From Lacibacter cauensis (GTDB taxonomy: Bacteria > Bacteroidota > Bacteroidia > Chitinophagales > Chitinophagaceae): DNA of 64,000 nucleotides. Of this stretch, positions 26,595 to 36,462 are shown one piece after another. The notes under the pieces were generated by a model that saw only the letters and a list, made by a program, of their open reading frames with translations, was not told the DNA's origin and made no database searches. Every line of letters starts with the position of its first letter. Positions within the stretch are counted from its first letter, which is position 1. The DNA lies in NCBI RefSeq assembly GCF_007830055.1, contig NZ_VLLE01000003.1, positions 1 to 64,000 of the forward strand, written 5' to 3'. The position numbers and the translations under genes are program-made.

Positions 26595-26923
26595 CAGGTA
26601 TTCAAATAATATTAATCAGTGGAATATTAGTAGCAGCATTCGTGTTTTTCATAAGAAGACGAAATAATATCGCAGATCTATTAGTATTTACAACACTCGT
26701 TGGGACAGCAATCACTTTTATACTGTTTCCAGAATGGACAAATATAATTGCACACAAACTTGGTGTAGGCAGAGGGGCAGATCTTGTATTTTACCTCTGT
26801 ATTTTACTTTTTGTCTTCGTTTCACTTAAACTATATGCACGCTTACGAAGGCTGGAACAAATGATCACCGACGTAATACGAAAAGAGGCCATAGCTGAAG
26901 CCGACAAACTTGAAAACGAATAA
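26591..26923 (+). CDS. DUF2304 membrane protein
   Basis: A 110-residue protein with three hydrophobic segments (about 4-21, 28-46, 66-84) and a charged helical C-terminus. DUF2304 proteins regularly accompany GT2 polyprenyl-sugar synthases, as here (four-base overlap). It probably anchors or assists the transferase. Its stop codon directly abuts the stop of the convergent lipoprotein gene. Confidence 0.75.
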   Translation: MTGIQIILISGILVAAFVFFIRRRNNIADLLVFTTLVGTAITFILFPEWTNIIAHKLGVGRGADLVFYLCILLFVFVSLKLYARLRRLEQMITDVIRKEAIAEADKLENE

Positions 26924-27592
26924 CTATTTTATCGTATACGCCCCAATCCTTGTCTCTGCGTTTTGATTGATACCTGCCAACGCCATAACAATGCTTGTTT
27001 TGCTATAGATCAAACCAACATTAAAAGCATAGTAGTATTGCAGATCGTACGAATCAGGATTTTGCGTACTACCAAAAATACTGAAACTTGGGGCCACAGT
27101 CACTTTAATTACGTTCTTGAACGTTGTTCCATTCACAACATAATCAATTCCCTTTTCACTTATGGTAAACACCAGTGTTGCAGTAACAGGAACAGATGAG
27201 CCACCAAGACTTATATTCACCGTTTTCACTTCTGTCCAGGTTGCCCCCTTTGCGAGCTTATCTTTTAAATACAAAAGCTCAATGGTTTGGTTATTCAATT
27301 CTGCAAACTTGTTGTAACGGAGGTATTCACCATTGAACTTTGCATAGTATTCGTTTACACCTGCCGAGTTACTCGCTACACTATATACTTTGCCATTAAT
27401 AGTGGTATCTCTATTGAGGATTGTTACTTTGTAAGAACCAGCGTTCGATCCTGTAACAGTATAATTCCACTCACTACCAACAGTAAGGGGTTGATAGTCG
27501 CCGGTTTCCTCCGAGGGTGTAGCTGGCTTTTTACAATTACCAGCCGTTAATACAATAAAAATGATTGTACAAACAAAAAGCGTTTTTTGCAT
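26924..27592 (-). CDS. Lipoprotein of unknown function
   Basis: A 222-residue lipoprotein (LTAGNC, Cys at about residue 20). The mature part is beta-rich: GDYQPLTVGSEWNYTVTGSN opens a domain frequent in Bacteroidota surface proteins that start with a WxY motif. No enzyme residues are recognisable. A near-consensus -7 box (TATCTTTA, minus strand, 27609-27616) lies upstream of the start. Confidence 0.65.
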   Translation of the reverse strand: MQKTLFVCTIIFIVLTAGNCKKPATPSEETGDYQPLTVGSEWNYTVTGSNAGSYKVTILNRDTTINGKVYSVASNSAGVNEYYAKFNGEYLRYNKFAELNNQTIELLYLKDKLAKGATWTEVKTVNISLGGSSVPVTATLVFTISEKGIDYVVNGTTFKNVIKVTVAPSFSIFGSTQNPDSYDLQYYYAFNVGLIYSKTSIVMALAGINQNAETRIGAYTIK

Positions 27593-27645
27593 GGTTTAGA
27601 ATTTGATCTAAAGATACAAAAACGCTTTTCATTGCTGCTTGATGC

Positions 27646-29082
27646 TTAAAATTCACAATTCTTGGGTGTACGTGGAAATGCAATAACATCACGAATGTTA
27701 CCCATACCAGTTACAAACTGCACAATACGTTCAAATCCAAGACCAAAACCTGCATGCGGAACTGTACCGAACCTGCGTGTATCAAGGTACCACCACAACT
27801 CCTCCGCAGGAATATGCATTTCTGCCATGCGCTGTTCTAGTTTATCCAAACGTTCTTCTCTTTGTGAGCCGCCCACTATTTCGCCAATGCCGGGCGCGAG
27901 AATATCCATTGCTGCTACTGTTTTGCCATCATCATTTTGTCGCATGTAGAAGGCTTTGATATCCTTAGGATAGTTGGTTACAATTACCGGCTTTTTGAAA
28001 TGCTTTTCAACCAGGTAACGCTCATGCTCACTCTGCATATCAATGCCCCACTTCACATCGTACTGGAACTTTTTCTTTTTGTATGCAGGAGATTGAAGTA
28101 AAATATCAATCGCTTCCGTATACGTAATACGCTCAAAGCTGTTGTTCACAACAAACTCGAGCTTTTCAATCAAGCCCATTTCGCTTCGTTTGTCTTGTGG
28201 CAATTGTTTTTCTTCATCTGCCAAACGTTGCGCAAGAAACTCCAGGTCTTCCCTGTTATGCTCCATTGCGTATTTGATAATATACTTGATAAATTCTTCG
28301 GCAAGATTCATATTGTCTTCCAGATCGCAAAAAGCCATTTCAGGTTCAATCATCCAGAACTCTGCCAGGTGTCGTGCTGTGTTCGAATTCTCCGCACGGA
28401 AGGTTGGACCGAAAGTATAAATTTCGCCAAACGCCGTTGCACCCAACTCACCTTCCAACTGCCCACTCACTGTGAGGTTCGAAGAACGTCCAAAGAAATC
28501 TTCTTTAAAATTCACCGAACCATCTTCGTTGCGTGGCGGATTATCTAACGGTAAGGTGGTTACACGAAACATTTCGCCGGCACCCTCAGCATCGCTGGCG
28601 GTAACAATAGGCGTATGCATGTACACAAACCCTTTTTCATTGTAGAATTTGTGAATCGCAAACGCCAGGGAATGACGGATGCGGAACACAGAACCAAATG
28701 TGTTGGTACGGAAACGGAGGTGTGCAATTTCACGTAAAAACTCAAGGCTGTGTTTTTTTGGTTGCAGCGGATATTTCTCTGCATCACTATCGCCTAGTAT
28801 TTCAATTGTCTCCCCTCTAACTTCCAGCTTTTGTCCTTTCCCTAACGATGGAATCACATGACCACTCACTTTCAAAGAAGCCGATGTGGTAATTCTCTTC
28901 AGCAATTCATCATCAAACTTGCCCAGCTCTACTACCACCTGCAGGTTATTATTGGTACTTCCATCGTTCAAGGCAATAAACTGATTGTTACGAAACGTAC
29001 GTACCCAACCCATAACGGTTACCTGCTGATCTTTCGGCTCCCACGTGAGCAGTTCCTTAATTTTAACTCTTTTGTTAAACAT
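27646..29082 (-). CDS. asnS: Asparaginyl-tRNA synthetase
   Basis: A 478-residue class IIb synthetase charging tRNA-Asn. The N-terminal OB fold (about 10-105: [22 protein letters not shown]) binds the anticodon. Class II motif 2 is [21 protein letters not shown]-like at about residue 210-230 and motif 3 is [21 protein letters not shown] near the end. Length is normal. A perfect TAnnTTTG box lies 19 bases upstream of the ATG. Confidence 0.95.
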   Translation of the reverse strand: MFNKRVKIKELLTWEPKDQQVTVMGWVRTFRNNQFIALNDGSTNNNLQVVVELGKFDDELLKRITTSASLKVSGHVIPSLGKGQKLEVRGETIEILGDSDAEKYPLQPKKHSLEFLREIAHLRFRTNTFGSVFRIRHSLAFAIHKFYNEKGFVYMHTPIVTASDAEGAGEMFRVTTLPLDNPPRNEDGSVNFKEDFFGRSSNLTVSGQLEGELGATAFGEIYTFGPTFRAENSNTARHLAEFWMIEPEMAFCDLEDNMNLAEEFIKYIIKYAMEHNREDLEFLAQRLADEEKQLPQDKRSEMGLIEKLEFVVNNSFERITYTEAIDILLQSPAYKKKKFQYDVKWGIDMQSEHERYLVEKHFKKPVIVTNYPKDIKAFYMRQNDDGKTVAAMDILAPGIGEIVGGSQREERLDKLEQRMAEMHIPAEELWWYLDTRRFGTVPHAGFGLGFERIVQFVTGMGNIRDVIAFPRTPKNCEF

Positions 29083-29101
29083 ATTGCTGAAATTTGAGCG
29101 G

Positions 29102-29109
29102 CAAAGATA
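29102..29109 (-). promoter_or_regulatory. asnS promoter -7 box
   Basis: Minus strand TATCTTTG, a perfect TAnnTTTG match 19 bases before the asnS start. The rest of the 295-bp gap to rho shows two similar ATCAAATTCG segments (about 29130 and 29275) of unknown meaning. Confidence 0.5.
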
Positions 29110-29377
29110 ACTACTGCTTTTACAGCTTGTTCATCAAATTCGATGTGGTTGGGTCAAAAAGCCCATCAGGACTTGATTTTACTGCACAATACTTTTTTTT
29201 CGGTTTTTCCGATTTTCACGTAACATTGCAGAGGAAACCGACCGATATTTAAAAATCCGATCTTCCACGAGCTCATCAAATTCGGTCATTCCAAGTTCCC
29301 AAACGTATCATTTCAAACTTACAGATCTAAAAAAAGTTTTACGAATTATCATCCCGTGTTAATGAACTAAATTTTTT

Positions 29378-31027
29378 ATGTACGACATCCTACAACTGAA
29401 CGATATGCTCGTTCCTGAGTTGCTCGATATTGCAGAGCAACTGAAAATTACCGGTGCCAAGAAAATGGACAAACAACAATTGGTCTATAAAATCCTCGAT
29501 AAACAAGCCGTTATGTCCAGTGAAACAAAAGGAACCGAAGAAAAAGGCAAACGCAAACGCATTGTGAAAACAACCACCGCTTCCGGTACAGAAGAAGCAG
29601 TTGTGGAGAGCGGTGACGATGCGGAAGCACCTGTAAAAGCGAAAAAGAAAAAAGAAGAAGCTCCTGCTCCTGCCCAAAAGAAAACCTTGAAAAAAGTGGA
29701 AAAACCAGCTTCACCAGCTGAACCAATTATTCCAGCAGGTTTTATTATTCCGGGTGATGATGATTTTGTTGCTGGTCCTCCTGAAATGGAATTAAGCGAG
29801 TTGCTGGCAGAATCTGTTCAGGAAGCAGAAACGGCTCCTGCACCGGAACGCCCCGCACAACAACAACGTCATCAATATCCGCAAAAGAAAGAACAAGCCT
29901 TTAATATCGAGTTTGATGGTGTAATACAAGGTGAAGGCGTGTTGGAGATGATGCCCGATGGTTATGGCTTCTTACGCAGCAGCGACTATAATTATCTGTC
30001 AAGCCCGGATGATATTTACGTATCTCCTTCACAAATCAAATTATTTGGTTTGAAAACCGGTGATACCGTATATGGCTCTGTTCGCCCGCCAAAAGAAGGT
30101 GAAAAATATTTTGCCTTACTGAAAGTAGATACCATCAACGGTAAACGTCCGGAAGAAGTTCGTGACCGGGTTCCGTTTGATTATCTTACTCCGCTCTTCC
30201 CGTTTGAAAAATTAAACCTCTCTACAACTTCCAGCAACTACAGCACACGTATTATGGACCTGTTTACGCCAATTGGTAAAGGTCAGCGTGGTTTAATTGT
30301 AGCCCAACCAAAAGTGGGTAAAACAGTCTTGCTCAAAGAAGTAGCCAACGCAATTGCAGAAAACCATCCGGAAGTATACCTGATTGTTTTGCTGGTAGAC
30401 GAGCGTCCGGAAGAGGTTACCGATATGGAACGCAGTGTGAAAGCAGAAGTGGTTGCTTCTACATTTGACGAACCTGCTGAAAAACACGTAAAAGTTTCAA
30501 CCATTATTTTGCAAAAAGCAAAACGCTTAGTAGAGTGCGGACACGATGTGGTGATCCTGCTTGATTCTATTACCCGTCTTGCACGTGCACATAATACCGT
30601 TGCTCCTGCAAGTGGTAAAGTATTGAGTGGTGGTGTTGAAGCAAATGCAATGCAAAAGCCGAAACAATTCTTTGGTGCTGCACGTAAAATTGAAAACGGT
30701 GGATCCTTAACTATTCTTGCAACTGCACTTGTAGATACAGGTAGTAAAATGGATGAGGTGATTTTTGAAGAATTTAAAGGTACCGGCAACATGGAGCTTG
30801 CTCTTGATCGTAAACTCGCCAACAAACGTATCTTCCCTGCCATTGACATTGTTGCATCAAGTACACGTCGTGATGATTTGTTACTTGATAAAGATGTAGC
30901 AAAACGTATGTGGGTATTGCGCAAACACATGGCCGATATGAATACAGAAGAAGCAATGAATACCTTATTGCAGCACATGCGTGGTACGAAAGACAATATG
31001 GAATTCCTTACCAGCATGAATGGATAA
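29378..31027 (+). CDS. rho: Transcription termination factor Rho with long N-terminal insertion
   Basis: A 549-residue RNA helicase that ends transcription. Residues 1-40 are the Rho N-terminal HTH ([20 protein letters not shown]), followed by a charged, Lys/Glu/Pro-rich insertion of about 130 residues (45-178), then the RNA-binding cold-shock domain ([23 protein letters not shown]). The ATPase core has [17 protein letters not shown] (Walker A) and [15 protein letters not shown] (Walker B). E. coli Rho is about 419 residues, and the excess is the insertion, as is known for several Bacteroidota. It stands between asnS (divergent) and a small lipoprotein gene. Confidence 0.95.
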   Translation: MYDILQLNDMLVPELLDIAEQLKITGAKKMDKQQLVYKILDKQAVMSSETKGTEEKGKRKRIVKTTTASGTEEAVVESGDDAEAPVKAKKKKEEAPAPAQKKTLKKVEKPASPAEPIIPAGFIIPGDDDFVAGPPEMELSELLAESVQEAETAPAPERPAQQQRHQYPQKKEQAFNIEFDGVIQGEGVLEMMPDGYGFLRSSDYNYLSSPDDIYVSPSQIKLFGLKTGDTVYGSVRPPKEGEKYFALLKVDTINGKRPEEVRDRVPFDYLTPLFPFEKLNLSTTSSNYSTRIMDLFTPIGKGQRGLIVAQPKVGKTVLLKEVANAIAENHPEVYLIVLLVDERPEEVTDMERSVKAEVVASTFDEPAEKHVKVSTIILQKAKRLVECGHDVVILLDSITRLARAHNTVAPASGKVLSGGVEANAMQKPKQFFGAARKIENGGSLTILATALVDTGSKMDEVIFEEFKGTGNMELALDRKLANKRIFPAIDIVASSTRRDDLLLDKDVAKRMWVLRKHMADMNTEEAMNTLLQHMRGTKDNMEFLTSMNG

Positions 31028-31044
31028 ACCACAAATATTTCTTT

Positions 31045-31353
31045 ATGAAACAGTTTCTTTTATTACTTCTTGTTCTTGGTTTTTATGCCTGTGATGATTC
31101 GCAAAAAAGCGATAATGAAAAAGCTGAAAGTGAGTCGAAGATTGAAATCAAAGGTGATTCCAGCGAAATAAAAATTAACAGCGAAGGCATTTCTATTACG
31201 GGTGCTGATTCTACCGGCGTAAAGATCAACTCCGAAGATGGAATTAAAGTGGAAGGAAAAGACGGTAAAGTTGAAATTAAAACCGACGATGGAGGAAAGA
31301 TAAAACTGGAGAAAAAAGGTAAGGAAGTAAATATCCAAATAAAAGAAAACTAA
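31045..31353 (+). CDS. Small repetitive lipoprotein
   Basis: A 102-residue lipoprotein (FYAC, Cys at residue 16). The mature sequence is built of short strand-like repeats of the form KIE/IKINSxGI (SSEIKINSEGISI, STGVKINSEDGIKV, DGKVEIKTDDGGKI), very rich in Lys, Glu and Asp. It could form a small beta-solenoid or flexible acidic layer. It starts 17 bases after rho and ends at a strong terminator. Confidence 0.6.
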   Translation: MKQFLLLLLVLGFYACDDSQKSDNEKAESESKIEIKGDSSEIKINSEGISITGADSTGVKINSEDGIKVEGKDGKVEIKTDDGGKIKLEKKGKEVNIQIKEN

Positions 31354-31357
31354 CTAA

Positions 31358-31388
31358 ACAGTCCTGCAGATTGCAGGACTGTTTTTTA
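31358..31388 (+). terminator. Terminator after the rho-lipoprotein unit
   Basis: An 11-bp perfect stem (31358-31368 with 31372-31382), GAT loop, then a T-run. Confidence 0.88.
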
Positions 31389-31392
31389 TTTT

Positions 31393-31584
31393 ATGCTATC
31401 CCGAATTGTCAATATCTGTCGTGCCATTGGCATTCTGTCTTTTCTTGCCATGTGTTATACCTGGTTTTTTACCAGCGATCTGCAATCATTTCTTATCGCC
31501 AAGCAGCTAACTATTACGTTCTTCAGTGTTGCCATTTTTCTATGGCTCATTACACTCTTGCTTGCATACCGCAAGAATAAATAA
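31393..31584 (+). CDS. Two-helix membrane protein
   Basis: A 63-residue protein with hydrophobic segments at about 5-25 and 38-58 and a basic C-terminus (YRKNK). It begins ten bases beyond the preceding hairpin and ends 14 bases before selU, so it may be the first gene of the selenium cluster. No family recognised. Confidence 0.5.
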   Translation: MLSRIVNICRAIGILSFLAMCYTWFFTSDLQSFLIAKQLTITFFSVAIFLWLITLLLAYRKNK

Positions 31585-31598
31585 TTTTACAGCTGCGT

Positions 31599-32660
31599 AT
31601 GGCCGTTAAAAAAATCACGATCGACGAATTTCTTCCACTCACGGAACAGTTGCCTGTTTTGGATGTACGTAGTCCGGGCGAATACAAGCATGCCCATATC
31701 AACAATGCGTTTTCATTCCCCTTATTTACAGATGAGGAGCGAAAAGTTGTTGGTACTGCTTATAAGCAGGAAAGCCGGCAAAAAGCAATTAAAATAGGTC
31801 TTGACTATTTTGGCGTGAAGATGCGGAAGATGGTAGAAGAGGCCGAACACATCTGTGACAACTTTAAAACCGGCGACAATAAATCCACATCCGGAAGAAC
31901 AGTCTTGGTTCACTGCTGGCGTGGCGGTATGCGTAGCGGAGCAGTAGCCTGGTTACTCGACTTATATGGCTTTGACGTGTACACGCTTGTGGGTGGTTAC
32001 AAATCATTCCGCAAATGGGCTTTGGCCCAGTTTGAAAAAGACTACCGCTTTAAAGTGCTGGGAGGTTTCACCGGTAGTGGTAAAACCTATCTATTGGAAG
32101 CCTTGATGAAACGAAAGGAGAATGCCATTGATCTGGAGGGATTAGCCAAACACAAAGGCTCTGCGTTCGGTAATCTTGGTATGCCTCCGCAGCCATCACA
32201 GGAGCAGTTTGAAAACCTGTTAGCACTTTCACTTTGGAAAGCGTCCTTAAGACCTGAACCCATTTGGGTAGAAGACGAAAGCCAGCGTATTGGTGACGTC
32301 AATATTCCTATCAACTTGTGGAAACAGATGCGCAGCTTCCCTCTATTCTTTGTAGACATTCCCTTTGAAGAAAGACTCAAATTTTTGGTGCAGGAATACG
32401 GTAAACATGAGCGGGAACGGCTGGTAAATGCCATTATCCGTATTAAAAAGCGCCTTGGCGGACTGGAAACCAAAGAAGCCATCAATGCCCTTATCGAGGA
32501 CCGTATTGCCGACTGTTTCCGCATACTGCTTACCTACTACGACAAATGGTATCTCAAAGGCATGCATAATAGAGAACAACTTGAAGCGTTATTACATAAA
32601 GTACCCTGTACAACAGTCTCAGTATCCAATATTGATCAATTAACACAGCAGCCGGTATAG
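31599..32660 (+). CDS. selU: tRNA 2-selenouridine synthase
   Basis: A 353-residue SelU/MnmH. It replaces sulfur at position 2 of the wobble uridine by selenium using selenophosphate. The N-terminal rhodanese domain (1-140) has the active loop VLVHCWRGGMRSG with catalytic Cys; the C-terminal P-loop domain has GGFTGSGKT at about residue 152. Length is normal. selD, 2.5 kb downstream on the same strand, provides the selenium donor; mnmG at 17091 supplies the cmnm5 group of the same nucleoside. Confidence 0.93.
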   Translation: MAVKKITIDEFLPLTEQLPVLDVRSPGEYKHAHINNAFSFPLFTDEERKVVGTAYKQESRQKAIKIGLDYFGVKMRKMVEEAEHICDNFKTGDNKSTSGRTVLVHCWRGGMRSGAVAWLLDLYGFDVYTLVGGYKSFRKWALAQFEKDYRFKVLGGFTGSGKTYLLEALMKRKENAIDLEGLAKHKGSAFGNLGMPPQPSQEQFENLLALSLWKASLRPEPIWVEDESQRIGDVNIPINLWKQMRSFPLFFVDIPFEERLKFLVQEYGKHERERLVNAIIRIKKRLGGLETKEAINALIEDRIADCFRILLTYYDKWYLKGMHNREQLEALLHKVPCTTVSVSNIDQLTQQPV

Positions 32661-32688
32661 CACTAGGCCGTCTGCCTAAAACAACTAC

Positions 32689-34182
32689 ATGAAAAACTAT
32701 TTACTTCTACTCTCGCTCCTTCTTATGGCCTTTGCTTCGAAGGCACAAGTAGTTACAGGTGTTTACAAAGGAAAAATGGAAGTAGACAGTCCAAAGTATA
32801 CTGTAGATTTTGAATTGACCTTAAAAGAGAAAGACGGTAAACTGGTTGGTTATTGCCAACGCTTATTCATCGTTGAAGATGTTCTGTACTATAACCTGGT
32901 TAAGGTAACGGCACGTATCGCTGACAGTGTATTAATTGTTGAAGATGAAAAATCAGTCAGCAATAATTTCAAAGAAAAAACAAGCGGTGTAAAAACAGTG
33001 ATGTTTTTTAAAATACAAACAGATCATGATACCGTTTCTGTAATGCCGGGCGAATGGAGTACTTCGAGAACAAAAAAATTCTTACCTATTACCGGCTCTG
33101 TTTCAGTAAGCCGTGAACGCAATTATTTAGCGACACAGCTATACAAACGACTGGATGAAAAACAGCTGACCAAGGAAATGCTGTTTGAGGAAAAAACACA
33201 GCCGAAGCAAAGTGACATTGCTGCTAATCAACCAACGAACAATGATGCAACGACCCAACAAAAAGCTGCTACAAAAAACCCTGTGCAGGTAAACACGACA
33301 ATCAACAAAACTGAAACACAAACAAAGCCAAGCGATATAGCAGTCAATCAAAACAAACCAACTACGCAACAGCAACAACAAAACATTGTTATAGACACTG
33401 CAAAAAATAATGCAACTGCTGTTGTCAACAAACCAAAACCGACACCGACTGACATAACAGTTACCCAGAATAAGCCAACTGCCCAGAATCATCAGCAACA
33501 GACGATCACTCAGAAAGACATTATAAAAAATAACGCAACCGTTGGGGCTACTAAACCGAAACCAACCGACGTTGCGGTTAACCAAAACAAGCCTAGTGCG
33601 CAAACACAACCACAGTCCACAACTGTCAACAAACCACAAACCTCACAACCCGTCGCTAACAATACAAACGCAGCTATCAACAAACCAAATACACAACCTG
33701 TTGATCAAAAACCTGTAACACCTGTTGCGCCTACGCAACAGCAAACAAGCATCAGCACCATTGGTACTACAATTGTTGAAAATACAAGCGGCAAGCCTGT
33801 TCCGCCTTCAAAACAACCCGTTATTAACAATCCTGTTCTTGTAACAAGACAAATAGAAATTATCGATGCACTTGAACTTTCTGGTGACAGTGTAATTCTT
33901 TCGCTTTATGATAATGGTGAAATTGATGGCGACACGGTTAGTGTTTTTCTAAATAATGAATTGCTACTTTCGAAAATCGGATTAACAGCAAATGCGTTTA
34001 AAAAAACCATTCCGATCAACAACGGAGAAACCATACAATTGACGCTTTTTGCTGAAAACCTTGGACGAATTCCGCCAAACTCCGGTTTGCTGGTAATTAC
34101 AACCAACAATGAACGCTACCAGGTTCACTTTACATCAACGCTCAACAAGAACGCATCAGTGGTTTTGCGGCGTAAAGAATAA
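32689..34182 (+). CDS. Secreted protein with Gln/Thr/Pro-rich repeat middle, paralogue of the next gene
   Basis: A 497-residue protein with a signal peptide (LLLLSLLLMAFASKAQ). Residues 20-150 form a beta-rich domain (VVTGVYKGKMEVDSPKY). About 165-390 is low complexity with four degenerate copies of a unit like KPTDIAVNQNKPTTQ. The last 100 residues are a second beta domain with the motif SVILSLYDNGEIDGDTVSVF and a NSGLLVITT end. The neighbour at 34218 has the same two end domains without the long linker. Function unknown; placement between selU and selD may be coincidental. Confidence 0.6.
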   Translation: MKNYLLLLSLLLMAFASKAQVVTGVYKGKMEVDSPKYTVDFELTLKEKDGKLVGYCQRLFIVEDVLYYNLVKVTARIADSVLIVEDEKSVSNNFKEKTSGVKTVMFFKIQTDHDTVSVMPGEWSTSRTKKFLPITGSVSVSRERNYLATQLYKRLDEKQLTKEMLFEEKTQPKQSDIAANQPTNNDATTQQKAATKNPVQVNTTINKTETQTKPSDIAVNQNKPTTQQQQQNIVIDTAKNNATAVVNKPKPTPTDITVTQNKPTAQNHQQQTITQKDIIKNNATVGATKPKPTDVAVNQNKPSAQTQPQSTTVNKPQTSQPVANNTNAAINKPNTQPVDQKPVTPVAPTQQQTSISTIGTTIVENTSGKPVPPSKQPVINNPVLVTRQIEIIDALELSGDSVILSLYDNGEIDGDTVSVFLNNELLLSKIGLTANAFKKTIPINNGETIQLTLFAENLGRIPPNSGLLVITTNNERYQVHFTSTLNKNASVVLRRKE

Positions 34183-34217
34183 CAGTTTTATATCATTCCA
34201 ATTACCATCTTTGTAAC

Positions 34218-35111
34218 ATGAAGTTTGTAACCACTTTATGCTTACTCGTGCTTTGTCTTTCGGTAGCGGCACAAGATGTGTCCGGCCTTTGGCGTGGGCG
34301 TTTTACAAGTACACATCCGTTACAACTATCGGCTAATTACAAATACGAACTGCTGATTTTTCAGGACGGCAACAAGCTTACAGGTTACTCCTATTCTACT
34401 TTGCTGGATGGCAATTTTTATGCAGTTTGCGACATCAAAGGAACGCTGTTTGATGGCTATATGGTGATCACTGAAACGAAAACCATCTATGAAAATCCAC
34501 CTGGCGACAACAACAATTTCCAAACGCACATTCTGTTTATCAGCGGAAATGGTACAGAAGCAACAGGCGACTGGAAGCAAGCCCATAAACGTGTGACACA
34601 ACTTTTCGAAGACGCCGGAAAAACATTTTTGAAAAAAGAAGACGATCCTTCCAAATCAGGACTACTCAAAATTCTTGAACAAAAAAATGCAGTCGTTATT
34701 GCACCTAATAAACCGGTAGCGGAAGAAACTAAAGGATCGCCATCAAGCAATGCCGACACGATTAAGCTGGCAGAACGCCCGTTGAATATTCTGCAAACAA
34801 TCAATGTCACCAGTGACAGCATTAACATCGAACTCTACGATGATGGTTTGGTAGATGGTGACAGCGTTTCCGTATTTACCAATAACAACATTCTTTTGAG
34901 TAAGGTAGCCTTAACAGATAAGGGCCTGAAACAACGCTTAGCAGCTCCTTCTCGTTCAGAAGATCTGCTGATTTCGCTGTATGCAGAAAACCAGGGCAGC
35001 ATTCCTCCGAATACCGGCTTGCTCATTATCCGTGCAGATGATAAGCGTTATGAAATTCGTTTTACATCCGATACCAAACAAAGCGCAGCCGTACGAATTA
35101 AGCGGCAGTAA
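34218..35111 (+). CDS. Secreted protein, short paralogue of 32689-34182
   Basis: A 297-residue protein with a signal peptide (FVTTLCLLVLCLSVAAQ). The N-terminal domain (VSGLWRGRFTSTHPLQLSAN) and the C-terminal domain (INIELYDDGLVDGDSVSVFT and NTGLLIIRADDKRY) correspond to those of its larger neighbour, joined by a linker of about 40 residues. The DxG/LxDGDxVSVF motif is conserved in both and could bind calcium. It lies 35 bases after its paralogue and 24 bases before selD. Confidence 0.6.
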   Translation: MKFVTTLCLLVLCLSVAAQDVSGLWRGRFTSTHPLQLSANYKYELLIFQDGNKLTGYSYSTLLDGNFYAVCDIKGTLFDGYMVITETKTIYENPPGDNNNFQTHILFISGNGTEATGDWKQAHKRVTQLFEDAGKTFLKKEDDPSKSGLLKILEQKNAVVIAPNKPVAEETKGSPSSNADTIKLAERPLNILQTINVTSDSINIELYDDGLVDGDSVSVFTNNNILLSKVALTDKGLKQRLAAPSRSEDLLISLYAENQGSIPPNTGLLIIRADDKRYEIRFTSDTKQSAAVRIKRQ

Positions 35112-35124
35112 TCAAATCTGCTGT

Positions 35125-35132
35125 TAACTTTG
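35125..35132 (+). promoter_or_regulatory. Possible selD promoter -7 box
   Basis: TAACTTTG fits TAnnTTTG and ends three bases before the ATG at 35136, which would imply a leaderless mRNA. Confidence 0.3.
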
Positions 35133-35135
35133 TAC

Positions 35136-36197
35136 ATGACTTCTACAGAACCGATTCGTCTTACACAATTTTCACATGGCGCTGGCTGCGGTTGCAAAAT
35201 TGCACCGGCCGTATTAGAGCAGATACTTCAATCAAATCTTACATCCATCACAGATCAACGTTTGCTTGTTGGCAACAGCAGTAAAGATGATGCTGCAGTT
35301 TATGACATTGGCAATGGTCAGGCTATTATTTCCACGACAGACTTCTTTATGCCCATAGTGGATGACGCCTTCAGCTTTGGACAAATTGCTTCTGCCAACG
35401 CCATCAGCGATGTATATGCTATGGGCGGTAAACCAATACTGGCTATTGCTGTTCTTGGTTGGCCCGTTGAAAAGTTGCCCGCTGCGTTAGCGCAACAAGT
35501 ACTTGATGGTGCCCGCAGTATTTGTGCAGAAGCAGGTATTCCATTAGCCGGTGGACACAGCATTGACTCCCCTGAACCCTTCTTTGGCCTTGCAGTGAAT
35601 GGCCTGGTACAGCATACACATCTCAAACAAAATAACACAGCAACCGAAGGCGATCTTTTGTTCCTCACCAAACCTATTGGTGTTGGTGTATTGAGTACTG
35701 CAGAAAAAAGATCGTTGTTGAAAGAAGAACACATAGGCATTGCAGCAAAACAAATGAAACAGTTGAACAAAATTGGTGAGCAACTCGGAAAACTCGCTGC
35801 TGTTACTGCGATGACTGATGTAACCGGTTTTGGATTGCTTGGTCATTTAATTGAAATGGCTGAAGGAAGTAATCTTTCTGCAGAACTAAACTATCAGCAT
35901 ATTCCTTTTCTTGAAGCCGCAAGAGCATATGCTGCACAACGCATTGTACCCGATGCAACCTACCGTAACTGGAACAGCTATAACAGCAAGGTTTCGTTTG
36001 GTAGCGGTGTAAATGTAATGGAAGCATTTAACCTGTTGCCCGATCCGCAAACAAACGGGGGATTACTGATTGCAGTTAAAGCAGATGCTGCAACCAAAGT
36101 GCAAGAGTTATTTGCAGAAAGTGGAATGACTCAATTTGCACAACCGATTGGACGAATGATAAACCAGACAGAAAAAATAATCAACATCTTAGCTTAA
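35136..36197 (+). CDS. selD: Selenophosphate synthetase, cysteine form
   Basis: A 353-residue enzyme making selenophosphate from selenide and ATP. The active-site motif [13 protein letters not shown] has Cys (TGC), not selenocysteine. [20 protein letters not shown] is the Mg-ATP segment, and [18 protein letters not shown] and [12 protein letters not shown] are family hallmarks. The start at 35136 is preferred over the TTG two codons earlier. In this window its only visible customer is SelU, so selenium seems directed to tRNA. Confidence 0.93.
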   Translation: MTSTEPIRLTQFSHGAGCGCKIAPAVLEQILQSNLTSITDQRLLVGNSSKDDAAVYDIGNGQAIISTTDFFMPIVDDAFSFGQIASANAISDVYAMGGKPILAIAVLGWPVEKLPAALAQQVLDGARSICAEAGIPLAGGHSIDSPEPFFGLAVNGLVQHTHLKQNNTATEGDLLFLTKPIGVGVLSTAEKRSLLKEEHIGIAAKQMKQLNKIGEQLGKLAAVTAMTDVTGFGLLGHLIEMAEGSNLSAELNYQHIPFLEAARAYAAQRIVPDATYRNWNSYNSKVSFGSGVNVMEAFNLLPDPQTNGGLLIAVKADAATKVQELFAESGMTQFAQPIGRMINQTEKIINILA

Positions 36198-36215
36198 GAA
36201 TTGACTCAACAATCT

Positions 36216-36449
36216 TTATTGGAGAAGCTTGTCGATCCTTGCGGCAAGCTTTTTATCTTTCTCTGTCACCACATCGCCAGCATCGTGTGTGCTTAACCAA
36301 ATTTCAACCTTGTTCCAAACGTTTGTCCAGAGCGGATGATGATCCATTTTCTCTGCCTCCAATGCAACACGGGTCATAAAAGCAAAGGCTTCAGAAAAAT
36401 TAGCAAACTCAAATTTGCGGTAAAGCTTATTGTCTGTTTCCTGCCACAT
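36216..36449 (-). CDS. Pterin-4a-carbinolamine dehydratase
   Basis: A 77-residue protein of the PCD/DCoH fold ([18 protein letters not shown] and [14 protein letters not shown]). It dehydrates 4a-hydroxytetrahydrobiopterin in pterin recycling; the DHHP motif carries the catalytic His pair. Length is slightly below the usual 95-105 residues, lacking a few residues at the front. It is 13 bases after the IPExxxVDY gene on the minus strand. A hairpin for the convergent selD transcript falls in its last codons. Confidence 0.85.
   Translation of the reverse strand: MWQETDNKLYRKFEFANFSEAFAFMTRVALEAEKMDHHPLWTNVWNKVEIWLSTHDAGDVVTEKDKKLAARIDKLLQ
36225..36255 (+). terminator. selD terminator inside the neighbouring gene end
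   Basis: AAGCTTG (36225-36231) pairs with CAAGCTT (36245-36251) followed by TTTT; it lies within the 3' end of the convergent pterin dehydratase gene. Confidence 0.5.
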
Positions 36450-36462
36450 AGCGTTTAATTTA

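Noticed and set aside
30283-31032. Long open frame opposite rho
   Set aside because: Shadow of the rho coding sequence in the complementary strand; no independent codon or domain support.
35136-36197. Possible selenocysteine in SelD
   Set aside because: The active-site codon is TGC (Cys), with no TGA in frame.
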